DNA from: Cystobasidiopsis lactophilus
Taxonomy: Eukaryota > Basidiomycota > Agaricostilbomycetes > Agaricostilbales > Chionosphaeraceae
DNA length: 64,000 nt
Direction: 5' to 3'
NCBI GenBank assembly: GCA_001599975.1
Contig: BCIO01000002.1
Span: forward strand, 3,421,883 to 3,485,882
Made by a program: the position numbers and the translations under genes. The notes under the pieces are model-generated. The model made no database searches. It saw only the letters and a list, made by a program, of their open reading frames with translations, and had not been told where the DNA came from. Shown here piece after piece: positions 1 through 10,530 of this stretch. How positions within the stretch are numbered: the first letter of the stretch is position 1; every line of letters begins with the position of its first letter.

Positions 1-1402
1 CGCTGGCAATTTGTCGTCTCGAAAAGCCTCCATCTCTTTGGTGAGCGCTGGCAAGTGCTCCTCAAAGAGGTCCACCTTGGAGTCATTGCGCAGGTGATGT
101 TCCTCTTTGTGCCACATATGCGCCCCAATGTTGTGGGTCTTTTCGGTCAGGAATTTGAGCTTGGAGTTGAGCGGATGATCCCATGCAGCACCAGGGAACA
201 TGAGCATAGGTTTGCCATGGCGTAGACACTGCCAAACAGTAGATGGACCACAATCTGCTAGCGGGCGTCATCTATTTGAACGGCAATTGTCGGATCAAGG
301 TACTTACGAGTGATGAGTCCGTGGACTTCTCGTTGACCGACCAGCGCTTCGACATCTACCGGCCCGTCTACAATGCACCCGTAACCTTCCAATTCAGCCT
401 TGAGTCGAAGGCGCAGGTTCGACATGTCGGAAGTCTCGTCCACAGGGCGGGGCCATGAAATGACATAGAAACACTCGTGACTGTTTTCGGAGCTGAGACG
501 CAGGTCTTGGATGACCTCCTCGATGCGTCCGGCTTCATTTCTGTCTGTCGCTCTTCCGAACTCCGCCATATGAGAGCAGGTGACCACTCGTCAAACGTAT
601 CGCTCACCCAGCAACCATTAAGATGACGCCTTTGTTGGCAGAGTTCTGCTGCCGCCAGAGCTCCGGACTCGAAGGTAGGTGACCAAACGCGTTGGCTCTT
701 TTGTGGAATTGTGGGCCGATCGCCCAAACTTTGTCGGTGCCCACAATTCTTCTGACCTCTTTAAGGGCTTCAAACTCGAGAAGGTCGTTCGTTCCAAAGA
801 GGATGCCGTCGAGACGAGAGACAGAGGTTTTGAATGCTGTGTCTTGGTCATTCTTGTACATGTGGAGGAAGGACGCTGCGAATGAGGTCCAGTACAGAAA
901 GATCTTCATGTTGCGAGGCCGGTTGTCGCCGGAGAGCTGATGCAAGTACAGCTCTTGTCGCCACTCTAGATCTTCCAACTAAATTCATGATATTCAGAGC
1001 ATTGCTTGTATTAAGGCGGCACGTGAATCGCCGACAATAATGGTCTTGGGGAGGATATTGTTCTTCTGCATGCCGACCAACGTGCTTTTGAAGTCGCGGT
1101 CAACCCGAAACTGATGACGCGTGCCAAGAAGAAGAGTTTGGAACATCTGCACGTATTCGGTTTTCAAAGCTTGGTACCTCCTCAGCTATATATCTTCCTG
1201 CCAGCAAGCCTAGCTCACTTGAACCTGGAGGTCCGGTGACCACGAAGTCCCAACTGAGGAGGTGTTCATTGCTGACATCACTGATGTTGGCCGCAAGAGC
1301 TGACAGAGGGCGAAAACGGCCATAGAGCGAACTTGCCGCCACCAAGATTCGGCCAGGCGTAGGATTGCAGGCACTGAAAGCTGGCAGACGTGGGAGGAAC
1401 AT
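1..1402 (-). CDS. UDP-glycosyltransferase (GT1), 3' end beyond the window
   Basis: Family 1 glycosyltransferase that would move a sugar from a UDP-sugar to a small lipophilic acceptor (sterol, lipid or xenobiotic; acceptor not predictable here). The N-terminal Rossmann strand ILVAASSLYGRFRPLSALAA starts near the ATG at 1402. The middle exon (about 604-978) carries GTNDLLEFEALKEV and VWAIGPQFHKR, which match the end of the acceptor domain. The sugar-donor signature is split by an intron at 255-307: joining gives THCGPSTVWQCLRHGKPML, the PSPG-like core, followed by WDHPLNSKLKF. The last helices lie beyond position 1. Intron borders between 980 and 1200 are only approximate. Assignment is by motif; the start at 1402 is the first ATG in the N-terminal frame and could be extended by an upstream exon. 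Confidence 0.75.
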
Positions 1403-1914
1403 GGATCTTTGCCTTTGGCGTGAGTTTCAAGAGTGAGTTTGACGGCTGAGAGGATTAAAGCCAAGCCAGACGGCTGGCAAGGCGCAAGGCCTGATTGGGT
1501 GGCGAACAGACGAACAGAAGGATGCAGATGATGTAACGTTCCGTCGACAAACAAAAGGACCGACATCTGCAGTACTTGTGGGGGTTGATTGCCGCATGTA
1601 GCCATCACTAGAGAACCAAGCGTTTGCGAACGGGAAGAGCAGTGTAATCGCCGGGACGCCTTCTTTGCTGGTTGAAGTGAGGCAAGGAAATCTCGAATAA
1701 ACTTTGTGGGCGCTGAGAGGCAACATCTGACAACGGCGAGACATGATAAGGCTTCATAGGATCAATTAATCGCGTGAGTGAAATTTCTCGTCCAAAGCAT
1801 CAACGGCAGTAGTACTTCAGCGCAGCAGTCAACATGAAGGGCAACAATGGTCTCGTCGACAGCTAGTGTAATTTTGAATGCTCGTGTGTTCAACGTGCCC
1901 ACAATTCTAGGACT
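1403..1914. other. Intergenic region between divergent genes
   Basis: Lies between the glycosyltransferase start (-) and the methyltransferase start (+). Some open frames cross it on the minus strand, but none shows a recognisable domain. It presumably holds both promoters; no clear TATA box was seen. Confidence 0.4.
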
Positions 1915-3350
1915 ATGCAGAGCAAGAGGGCCCTGTGGCGGCGAGCCTCACAATCTCTTCCATCTTCCAGAAACAACCATGTGGTTGCCGACTTCTCCAA
2001 TTCCCTTCGCAAGACGACAATGAGCTCATTAGAGATCCTGAATCCATTCCAAAAGGCCCGAGAAGCTCTGGACTTGAACAGCGGCGTCCAGCTTAAATTC
2101 TCGCATCCACCTCAAGTGCCCTATCGCCCACCGAGTGCACCAGAAGCGGACGGCTATGAAGAAGAGGACTGGCATAAAAGCGTGGGAGATGCAATTCAGG
2201 CAGCGTTGAAGAGGTTAGAGGGGCTGGACGTCTTCTTGCCGACTGAGCTGGTCGAATTCGTGGCGAAGGAGCAACTGCCTGCCAATGAATTCAGGTTCAT
2301 CCCCTGGATAAACCTCTTTGGAGAGCAGAACGAACCGCTTTGGCTTGGCAGTGAGCCCTTGGAGTCCAGCCAGCTGCAAAATTTTGACCCCTCCCGCTTC
2401 AGACCCAACGGCCTTAGCTCCGTTCGCCCTCGTCAACCGTCTCAGCCTCTCCAAGTCCACTTCCAAGCTGCGGATTGAAGCTCCAAGCCATCTCTTGGCA
2501 CGGCCGACAGAGTTCCACCTGCCGCCACACTCTGCCTTTGGCCTGGCGGACATGGCCGATTGGTTCTCGTTGTTGTCGAATCTTCGTGAGTCGCCAGACC
2601 ATCCATGGTTGATACAACCTGAAAGCTGAAAGGGTGGTGGCAGCGCAAGAGACTTTGCCCCTGGACTTGGTTTTGCTCGATCCGCCGTGGCCCAATCGAA
2701 GCGTGGCTCGAGCTGGCCACTACGAGACGATGGACATCTACGACCTGTTCAAAATCGAGCTGAACCAATTGCTGGCCAAGCTGAATAAGGGCAAAAGTTG
2801 CTTGGTGGCGATCTGGGTGACAAACCACCCCAAGGTGCGGCCAAGCCACCCTCCTCTTGCGCAGCGGCGACACTGAAGGAGATAACCAGGTTCGACGCTG
2901 GGTGTTGAACAAGCTGTTCCCCGATTGGCGCATCAAGCTACTGGCCAGCGAGTGGTGCTGGGTCAAGCTCGCCACCAACGGCGAACCCATCTTTCCCTTG
3001 GAGAACCGGCACCGACGCTGCTACGAGAACTTGATAATCGGAGAATGGAACAGCGAAGGCGAATTGGACCTACCCGACCAGCGCTTGTTCTTCTCCACGC
3101 CGCTGGGCCACTCCCGCAAGCCCTTCATTTTAGGTCCGTTTCTAGAGCTCTTCGTTTCTGTCTACGTGCTCAAAGAGTAAGAGCAGATCTCTTGAGGCCA
3201 TACATGAGGGCGAAGCCGAACGTGCTGGAGCTGTTCGCGCGGACGACCTGCGCTGGGCTGAAGGACGAGCAAGGGGAAGGGCGAGGGTGGTACGTGGCCA
3301 TAGGCAACGAGGCGTTGAAGTTCAATCAGCTGGACGCCTGGCTGTCTTGA
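1915..3350 (+). CDS. METTL4-like MT-A70 adenine N6-methyltransferase
   Basis: MT-A70 family enzyme of the METTL4 branch, which methylates adenine at N6 (reported substrates in other eukaryotes are U2 snRNA and DNA). Exons 1915-2350, 2403-2585, 2644-2834, 2890-3133 and 3187-3350 join in frame to 405 residues. The SAM/catalytic motif DPPW is in [13 protein letters not shown]. Downstream are [49 protein letters not shown] and the family C-terminal block [15 protein letters not shown]...GNEALKFN. An alternative start is the ATG at 2020 ([10 protein letters not shown]). The 3' end overlaps the ARL2 coding region on the other strand by 25 bp. Domain identity is clear; the substrate is inference. 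Confidence 0.88.
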
Positions 3351-4070
3351 ACGATGAAGCCGGGCGCCGGCGGGTTCTCCAGCAGGTTGGTGGCGTTGAG
3401 CGCCATGAGCGAAAAGTAGACCCGGTTCGCAATTTCGCCCATGACCCAGTCCAGACCGGCCAGCACGCCTTCGCCAGTCTTAGCCGAGCAAGCTTGGATG
3501 TGCCACTCGTGCGACTGGATGGCGTCCAGGTTGAGCAGGCGGGCGATCTCGTCCTGGCTGAGCGCGCCGGAGATGTCCTGCTTGTTGGCGAGGATGAGCA
3601 GGCTGGCGTCCTGCATGCGCTCGATCTTGAGCAGCGAGTGCAGCTCGTTGTGGCAGTCCTCCATCCGGCCCGTGTCCGTCGAGTCGACGACCCAGATCAA
3701 GGCGTCCGTCTTCTCGAAGTAGTTCCGCCAGTACGGCCTCAGACTCTTCTGGCCTCCAACATCCCCTATCATTACTAGTCTGAGAGTGATTCTTGGGCCG
3801 TCATCAAAAGGAAACTTGCAGATGTTGACCGAGAAACTGAGGACAACGACATGAAACCAAACCCACGAGGGTATAGATAGACGCCACTGCTCACCCTCTG
3901 TGCACTACAGTCTTGATGTTGAAGCCGAGTGTGGGCTCGACCTGGTTGACGTCCTCGCCGAGGATGCGCTTGAGGATGGTCGTCTTGCCCGCGTTGTCCA
4001 AGCCGAGCATGAGGACGCGGCACTCCCTCGACTTGCGCTGGTTTTTTCTTATGACGGTCAAGAGGCCCAT
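3326..4070 (-). CDS. ARL2: ARL2 small GTPase
   Basis: Arf-like GTPase 2, which acts with tubulin-folding cofactors in microtubule biogenesis. Exons 3895-4070, 3820-3836 and 3326-3765 join to 210 residues. It starts [19 protein letters not shown], then the P-loop GLDNAGKTT, switch I region [11 protein letters not shown], switch [20 protein letters not shown], the NKQD base motif and CSAKTGEG. The second exon is only 17 nt. The intron after it (3766-3819) begins GCAAGT, and only this GC donor restores the invariant NIWDVGG. The C-terminus is longer than in typical ARL2 (about 184 residues). Gly2 would be available for modification. The stop lies inside the 3' end of the convergent METTL4-like gene. 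Confidence 0.93.
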
Positions 4071-4482
4071 GAGCCACGAATCGCAGGGGAGACCAAGCTC
4101 CTTGACTTAGCCTCCGTTGCTCGGCCAAGGGGCAGGGCAGGCGGTTGGGATCTGCTTGTTGGGTGTCCAGAGGGCTTCTGGATCGCTCTTCTCGCTTGCT
4201 CAGGCTGGCCCAGAGGGGCGGGATAGCGAGAAAAGAGGGAGGGATGGTGGGAATGTCGGCTGGGAAAGACAGGGCGGGAGGGCGGCGTTTTCTAGGAAGT
4301 ACTGGCACTCGAAGTGACCTCGGCGCTTCGCTTGCTCTCTGGATCAGGAGCAAGGAGAGCGCCCTCGCACTTCGCGCGCCAAGCCTCGCCGTGTGTCAGA
4401 CAAGTCTGACACACGCCTCGCCAAAGGTCGACGGCGAGGTGCAAAGTGACTTTCTTCCAGTGTCCACGACGATCCTGCGGAA
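4071..4482. promoter_or_regulatory. Shared upstream region of ARL2 and SPT4
   Basis: About 410 bp between two divergent genes, so it should hold both promoters. It contains a perfect palindrome (listed separately). No convincing TATA box was seen. Confidence 0.5.
4383..4422. repeat. 24-bp perfect palindrome flanked by 8-bp direct repeats
   Basis: Arms GTGTGTCAGAC (4391-4401) and GTCTGACACAC (4404-4414) are exact reverse complements around an AA centre. GCCTCGCC lies immediately on both sides (4383-4390 and 4415-4422). It sits about 70 bp upstream of the SPT4 start codon. It could be a dimeric transcription factor site or the remains of a very small insertion with a target-site duplication. 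Confidence 0.8.
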
Positions 4483-5121
4483 ATGGCTTCGAAGACCAAG
4501 AAGCAGCGCGCTTGCCTCTGTTCGTGGTTGCCTTGCACTTTACTTCCATGTGTGGGCTCAATGTGGCGGCTTCGTGAATGTGAACAGCCTGCTCGCTCGT
4601 GCAGACCGCCGCTGCGTTCAGAAAAGCCGGATGTGTCAACTGCGAGTTCCTAGACGTGCGCTGCCTCTTGCCCCCTTAGGTCTCGTCAGGTCCTCAAAGG
4701 ACTCTTGGTGCGCACAGATGAAGGGCAGCATCGACCGGGTCATGGAGTGCACGACGGGCCAGTTTGACGGCGCCATCGCCATGATCAAGCCGAGCGAGAG
4801 CTGGGTGGTCAGTCCTTTCATTCGACTCTTATATTGCACGGTGCTTACTCTGAGGTTCTACAGGCCAAATTCCAGCGGATAGGTGAGCGGCAGCGGCGCG
4901 CCTGAAGGTGATCTTGCGCTCATCTTATGCTCCACTCTACCCCTGCAGACAAATTCGTCCCCGGCGTCTACGCGGCTCGAATGACTGTATGCGTTGCTCT
5001 TCATCACTAGATACCGAAAAGTTCTTACAGACGATTGGTGACGTTACAGGGCGCACTGCTGCCAGAAGACGAGGACATCCTGGTCGACAAGGGCATCCCC
5101 ATCCGCGGCAAAGACGACTAA
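4483..5121 (+). CDS. SPT4: Transcription elongation factor SPT4
   Basis: Small zinc-finger partner of SPT5 in DSIF, which promotes RNA polymerase II processivity. Six exons (4483-4519, 4588-4655, 4718-4807, 4864-4882, 4949-4986, 5050-5121) join to 107 residues, a normal length for SPT4. The four zinc ligands lie in RACLSCSLVQT and GCVNCEFLD. The NGN-contact part follows: TTGQFDGAIAMIKPSESWVA, then KFQRIDKFVPGVYAARMTG, ending LPEDEDILVDKGIPIRGKDD. Exon 4 is only 19 nt. All splice sites are GT-AG. The identification is firm because every conserved block is recovered in frame. Confidence 0.93.
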
Positions 5122-6175
5122 GCCTCTCTCTCTCTTTCCTTTGGGGTTTTCAACACGTCACACACGACCGTTGCGCTTTCCACCCACATCGAGCCCGCGG
5201 CCAGAGCATTCCCTAATTCGCTGACAAGCGTTCGCTCTTTGTTCGGACCCGGTCTCCTCCAAAAGCGCCCGACGAACGCACCTGCGTCAAAATCGCTTAA
5301 TTCGCTTACGGCAAATGGTTCAGTTCGGAAGCGCTGAGCATCGAAAAAGATGGGCGGCCGATCTTTGGATGCTTCTCTTCACACCTTCCTGCGGGTGTGC
5401 TCGGGCATGACGCAGGCGCCGGAGCGCGTCCTTGTACTTTGCCTGATACCTGGGCATGTAATACTAGTCACTTTCAACACGCATCCTCAGCCAAAAAAAG
5501 CACGTCTTGCCTCTTGCTCCGCCCCAACCAAATCTCGCTCGCCCGACCACATCGTGCCTTGCAGATCCCGCTTCTTAATGCAAGGTTTGGAGCTACTGTA
5601 AATGATTCACGCGGCCGAGGCTTTCCCGATGTCTGCGATCACCGCTCTCCCTTCGCCGCCTTAACCTCTTTTGTTCGAAACAAAAGCCAAACTTGGCCGT
5701 TTTCCTCCTTACCAATGCGAGACCCCGCCTATGCACCTCTAATCCTTGCCGGGCGGGTGCTCCCTGCCAGATCCGCCGTGGCGGACGCGGAGGAAACAAA
5801 AGAATCTCCAAAGCTGGCCGATTCAGAGTTTATTAATTAGCTGGCAGCACCGGTGCCGCCCGGCCTCTTGCTCTACGGTTTCTTTGCCTCTTGCTCCTGT
5901 AAAACACTAGCCTCTCTACTAAAAGGTCGCACCATGCGGGAAGTCCAAAGCCACCAACAATAGGCCACCCGGTTCCCTTTCTTGCTCGGGCCTCTCGTTC
6001 GTCTGCTTGGTGCCTTCGCTAGACGGCCCTACCGCCGCCTTGGTTCCTGTCTTCCTACCCTCCTTGTTCCATCTCTACCACCCGTCCAAGTTTTGGCCAT
6101 CTGTGAGTGCCGACGTCGACGCTGGGTCTGAACGCCACCGATGCTGAGAAGTCCGAAGCGCAGAGACATTCGATC
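5122..6175. other. Intergenic, no gene seen
   Basis: About 1 kb with pyrimidine-rich stretches on the + strand, notably towards 6000-6090 before the next gene. Short open frames here have no family resemblance and no splice logic. It probably holds the SPT4 3' UTR and a long promoter or 5' UTR of the membrane protein gene downstream. Confidence 0.4.
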
Positions 6176-6846
6176 ATGCCGCCGACTATGGACCCTTCAT
6201 TGCACAGCTCCGTGGCCTCTGTCGTGTCCTCCATCCTGCCACAAACGACCCAGATTGGCGGCGTTGGCAATGGGAACATCGATAACCAGTCGTGAGTGTC
6301 TTGTTGAGATCTCCCTCTTTCTCGCTTGGGCCTCATCCCCGGCCTTGCAGATCAAGCGGTAAATCAACACCAAACGTTGGCATCATCGTGGCCATCGTCA
6401 TCGTTGTCATCTTAATCGTGCTGTTAGGCTGTAGGTGGCGTTTGGCTCCTCCCTTCTCGACGCGTTGCTGATACCGAAGGTGTGGCACATAGTGTTCGCG
6501 TTCTTCCGCGCACGCCGCATCCGGAGTCGGACCAAGAAGGCCAACATCATCTTGAACGGCATCGGCATCTCGTATCCTAAGCATCTCGACGAAGAGATGA
6601 ACAATGGCTACTCGGGAGCCGTGGCGCCCATCCCCGTGCTCCGCCACCAGAATGCGCCCATCCCGCTCCCTAACTTTCACAACCCTTCGGTCATCCACGC
6701 TCAGCCGTCTATGAACAGCCTGAACGAGGAGGCTCGGCTTCAGTCGCCCTACCAATGTGCGTTCAACCTCCCCTCGCTTTCTGCTCTCGCTCTCATCTTA
6801 CTCGCGCTGCGCAGATTCTTCTAAGACGATCAAAGTGCACAAATAA
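6176..6846 (+). CDS. Small single-pass membrane protein, unrecognised
   Basis: Exons 6176-6291, 6351-6430, 6493-6756 and 6815-6846 join to 163 residues. The start MPPTMDPSLHSSVASVVSS opens a short Ser/Thr/Gly/Asn-rich segment without a signal peptide. Then follows one strong membrane span (about residues 52-70, IIVAIVIVVILIVLLGLFAF) and a basic stop-transfer stretch FRARRIRSRTKK. The rest is a roughly 85-residue tail rich in Pro, Asn and His. This is a type III-like topology with an outside N-terminus. I do not recognise a family. The tail has no enzymatic motif; it could be a sensor, adaptor or cell-surface anchor. Confidence 0.65.
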
Positions 6847-6944
6847 GAATTGCAACCCATATGTATAGACCAGGCATCTTTTCGTTCGCCACCCGTAATG
6901 TAAATATGCATTTTGGTCCGCTTCCGCCAACCAAAAGTTTTTGC

Positions 6945-8373
6945 ATGTCCAAGCATGCTGTTGAGGTCGAACCGTCCGTGTTCGGCTCGACTGCCATCGT
7001 TTGAGCCTGTTTCACTGAGTGGGCGCGCGTGGAGCTGAGAGCAAATCAAAACAGGACCAAATGGTGTGCGGCATTGGGTCCGGCATCGCCAGCACGCTCT
7101 GCATGCACCCCCTGGACCTGCTCAAAGTCAAGTTCCAAGTAGCCAACCGAGCCGAGTCGGGTGCCTCGTCCTTGGGCCGCCAGGTGTACGACGCCTTGGC
7201 GGTCATCGTGAACCGGGATGGATGGACCGGCTTGTATCGCGGCTTGGGCGTCAACCTGGTGGGCAACGCCGCTTCTTGGGGCCTCTACTTCCTCTGGTGG
7301 GTGGCTTCCACTACAGCTTGTCCGGACACGCAGGCTAGAAGCTGCAACCACGGTCACAGGTACACCCAAATCAAAGCCCGAAAAGTTGGCGACGACCCGA
7401 CCGTCAGGCTGTCGGCGCCACAGCATCTGGCTGCATCAGTGGAAGCAGGTGCGTGGCTCTAACATCGTTTTAGCAAGATTGGCTTATAGCTGGTCTACAC
7501 ACAGGCGTCTATTCGGCGGTTTTGACGAATCCGCTTTGGGTCATTAAGACTCGCATGTTCACAACTAAGAGGGGGTCAGAGGGCGCTTATAGAGGTGTAT
7601 TAGGTGCGTCGTCTCTCACCTTTATCCAATTGGGACGCACGTTGAGTTGCTGGCACAGACGGTTTGTATCAAATCGCGACTAGAGAAGGTCCACGCGGCC
7701 TCTGGAAGGGCACAACGCTGGCTATGATCGGAATCAGCAATGGGGCCATCCAATTCATGACTTATGAACACTTGAAGCGGTGGGGGAAGGACCGAAAACG
7801 GCGGCTGAGAGGCGAAACGGAGCAGGTGGGGGAGGTTGACCTGGAGCAGCTGGTGCGTGCGGAGTCCCCTCATGGTACATCCAGCGCTTACCTTCAAGAA
7901 CGTCTTTCTGTCACAGTCAGACGGCGAATACATTCTCATGTCGGGATCCGCGAAACTGGTGGCCATCGGCTTGACCTACCCTTACCAAGTCGTTCGCTCT
8001 CGCATGCAGGTGAGTCACTCCAACCCTCTTTCATCTCAAGATGTATCCAATGGTTTACTTGCAGAACCAATTGGCATTAACGAAAGCGCAAGTCGACGCC
8101 ATGCCGGCCGACATGGTCAAGCCATACCGGTCCATCCTCGACTGCGTGAGCCGGACGTACCGAGGAGAGGGATTGAGAGCTTTCTACAATGGCCTCATGC
8201 CCAACGCGCTGCGGATCTTGCCCGGGACTTGCGGTAGGCTGCCCTCCCACTTATGCTCAGCTGAGCTCGTAACAAACATCTTGCCTACAGTCACCTTCGT
8301 CGTCTACGAAAGATTATCTAGCTATCTGTCGACCAGGGCTCGGCGAGGCGTCCTCCACAACAGCCCTCATTAA
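6945..8373 (+). CDS. FLX1: Mitochondrial carrier, FLX1 (FAD/folate) type
   Basis: Mitochondrial carrier family protein of the inner membrane, closest by eye to the FAD/folate carriers (yeast FLX1, human SLC25A32). Eight exons (6945-6998, 7055-7296, 7360-7448, 7505-7603, 7659-7852, 7917-8009, 8065-8233, 8291-8373) join to 340 residues. The three carrier repeats are visible: HPLDLLKVKFQV, then NPLWVIKTRMF, then YPYQVVRSRMQ, each followed by a Gly/Arg loop such as GLYRGLGVNL and GLWKGTTLAM. The first exon was chosen because it yields STAIDQMVCGIGSG, matching the usual approach to helix 1; without it the protein would start at the ATG at 7061. Substrate is inferred from the NPLWVIKTRM variant of repeat 2. 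Confidence 0.88.
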
Positions 8374-8516
8374 CCGACACCATCTAGAGCAGTGCTTCGC
8401 TGCTCGCACTCCCCCCGTCTCGGAAAAGAGGCCAGGAACCCAAGGTGCGCTATTACATTCTATTACAGGGGTATCATCATGCTTAGAATAATGTGTTCTC
8501 TAGGTTCAGATATCCT

Positions 8517-9370
8517 CTAGGCCGCGGATCGTTTGGCCTCTAAACACCTCCGGACGAATAGTTCGTGGAATCTGGTGCCAACCAGCAAGACCTCAGCTCT
8601 GAACGACTCGGTACTGCAAGCTCACCTAGCGTCGCCGGTCAACTCGGGGTGGAACGAGGTCGCCAGGATGTTGCCTTGGGCCATGGCGACGACATTGGCA
8701 TCCGGCCCAAACTCGGCGGTGGAAGGCAGGCCCTCCGGCGATGGCGGCTTGACAACTACGGATGCAGGGATACCAGGCAGGATGTCGATGGGCACAGTTG
8801 CCAGCACCTCCACATCCGGCGAGATGATAGAGTGCGAGACGGGCGCCCGGATGAACACGCCGGGGAAAGGCTGTTCGGGTTTGCTGATCCCTTGCACTTG
8901 CAACGGATGGTCGAACGATTCGACCTGCACCTTTGCATCAGAGCTTGCCAGCACCGGAAATGAGCCGTCGATGGACGAACCTGACGACCCCATTGATTCC
9001 TGACGACCCTGATGCCCAGCCCGCCGATGTTCTCCTGCCCGCCTTGCTTCTGTCCGCTTAAGATTACATCCGACAACAAGATCATGCCCGCGCAAGTGCC
9101 CCAGGTCGGCCTCTTTGCAACCCGCACAAAATCTCGCAATGGCTCCATCAACCCATTCCGCCTCGCGACCAGAGCCATTGTGGTGGATTCCCCGCCTGGA
9201 ATGATCAAAGCATCGCATTGCTGCAGGTCGGCGGCCGTCCGGACTTGGACTGACTTTAATCGGGCTTCAGAGCGGATTTGTTGGGCGACAACGTCGAGCA
9301 GGTTGCAGTGCTCGATGAAGGCACCTTGTAATGCTAGGACGCCAATGCACAACTCTGTTGGCTGACTCAT
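8517..9370 (-). CDS. PDX2: Pyridoxal 5'-phosphate synthase glutaminase subunit
   Basis: Glutaminase partner (SNO/PDX2/PdxT) that hydrolyses glutamine and channels ammonia to PDX1/SNZ for vitamin B6 synthesis. Exons 8981-9370, 8626-8924 and 8517-8571 join to 247 residues. Seen in order: [13 protein letters not shown], the oxyanion motif [10 protein letters not shown], the catalytic Cys in [28 protein letters not shown], and the catalytic His and Glu in [17 protein letters not shown]. The last exon was found by following the TGDARFHE continuation. No PDX1 gene is in this window. The gene shares orientation with the cyclophilin downstream in coordinate order. Confidence 0.92.
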
Positions 9371-9528
9371 GCCTCTAGGAGCGGCCGAAGGGTGGACGAC
9401 TGGGTTCGAAAGGTGTTTGTTGACTCAGAGCGCCTGCCTCTCTCATTGAGTGGCAAAAAGCGTGGGTTTGTTTGAAGATGCTAGTCTTCTCGTGCAATTT
9501 CATTTGGCTGAGCATCTTGATCTCAAGA

Positions 9529-10465
9529 CTAGGCGGACATTTCGCCGCAGCCCGAGATCTTGACCTCCGATTTTGGCTTGTCACCACTGCCGGTGGGCTC
9601 AGCTTCGATCATGCGAACGAGATCTTGGCTGGCCTGGTCAGACACCCTGCCAAACACGACATGCTTGCCGTTGAGATGGCTGTTGAACGGTAATGAGCTT
9701 TCTCGTCCAGCACTTTGCGCATCGGAACCAATAGGACTCACGGAGTAGGGGCGAGAGTGATGAACTGTGCATTGATCGTTGATAAACGTCAGATATTCCA
9801 GCAGTAAACATGGGCCAGTGACGCACAAACTGGGAACCATTCGTTCCAGGGCCCGCATTGGCCATGGACAGAAGGTAAGGCCCATCGTGGCGGTGGAGAA
9901 AGCTGTGAGTGGCAGCGACACTATTAGTCTAAATACTTCTGACAGTAGTGAGAGAGTACTCGCTTTTCGTCGGCAAACTTCGAGCCGTAGATGGAGACGC
10001 CACCGGTGCCATTGCCCTGCAAGCGGTTTAAACCCGGCCCTGAGCCGAAAATGTAGAAGTCTCACCTTGGTGAAGTCGCCCGACTGCAACATAAAGCCCT
10101 TGATGCATCTGTGACTTTGCTTTCAGTGTCTGAATCAACTTTAACAGAGTCTTTGAAAGCTCACCGGTGGAAGATGGTGCCCTGGTAGCTCAGCGCTTGG
10201 TCTGAGCCGGGAACATTGCCCTTCTCGCCGGTGCAGAGAGCTCTGAAGTTTTCCGATGTTTTGGGGGTATCACTGAACAGCTCGAAGTTGATTCGGCCCT
10301 TGGGCTCGCCACCAATAGCTGACGGCCTCCCATCAGCCTTTGCACATCTCATGTCCGCTGAAAGTGTAGAAGCGCACTAATGTCAAAGTAGGTCTTGGCC
10401 ACAATCTCATCAGAAGGAGCGGCGGCGGGGCCCTTGCCAATAGATGCGAAAGTCTTCAGCGACAT
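9529..10465 (-). CDS. Cyclophilin (peptidyl-prolyl cis-trans isomerase)
   Basis: Cyclophilin-type isomerase that rotates Xaa-Pro bonds. Seven exons (10378-10465, 10165-10318, 10066-10108, 9964-10016, 9827-9902, 9742-9764, 9529-9679) join to 195 residues. It carries [33 protein letters not shown], the catalytic Arg in [18 protein letters not shown], the [11 protein letters not shown] loop, [17 protein letters not shown] and [11 protein letters not shown]. Many bases fit a single-domain cyclophilin with about 20 extra N-terminal residues and a Ser/Lys-rich C-terminal part. Intron 9903-9963 begins GCGAGT; only this GC donor gives the standard KFADENF. No organelle signal is obvious, so cytosolic or nuclear. 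Confidence 0.92.
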
Positions 10466-10520
10466 TTTGGAGTTCGGGGTTGAGGGCGTTTGGTGGAACA
10501 AGCGAAAGAGTGAAGACCGC

Positions 10521-10530
10521 CCTCTTATAT
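10521..10530 (-). promoter_or_regulatory. TATA-like element of the cyclophilin gene
   Basis: ATATAAGAGG on the minus strand, 56-65 bp upstream of the cyclophilin start codon. This is a plausible TATA box, but no transcript evidence is available. Confidence 0.4.

Noticed and set aside
5350-5840. Overlapping frames in the region after SPT4
   Set aside because: Low-quality frames without family resemblance; best seen as intergenic DNA.
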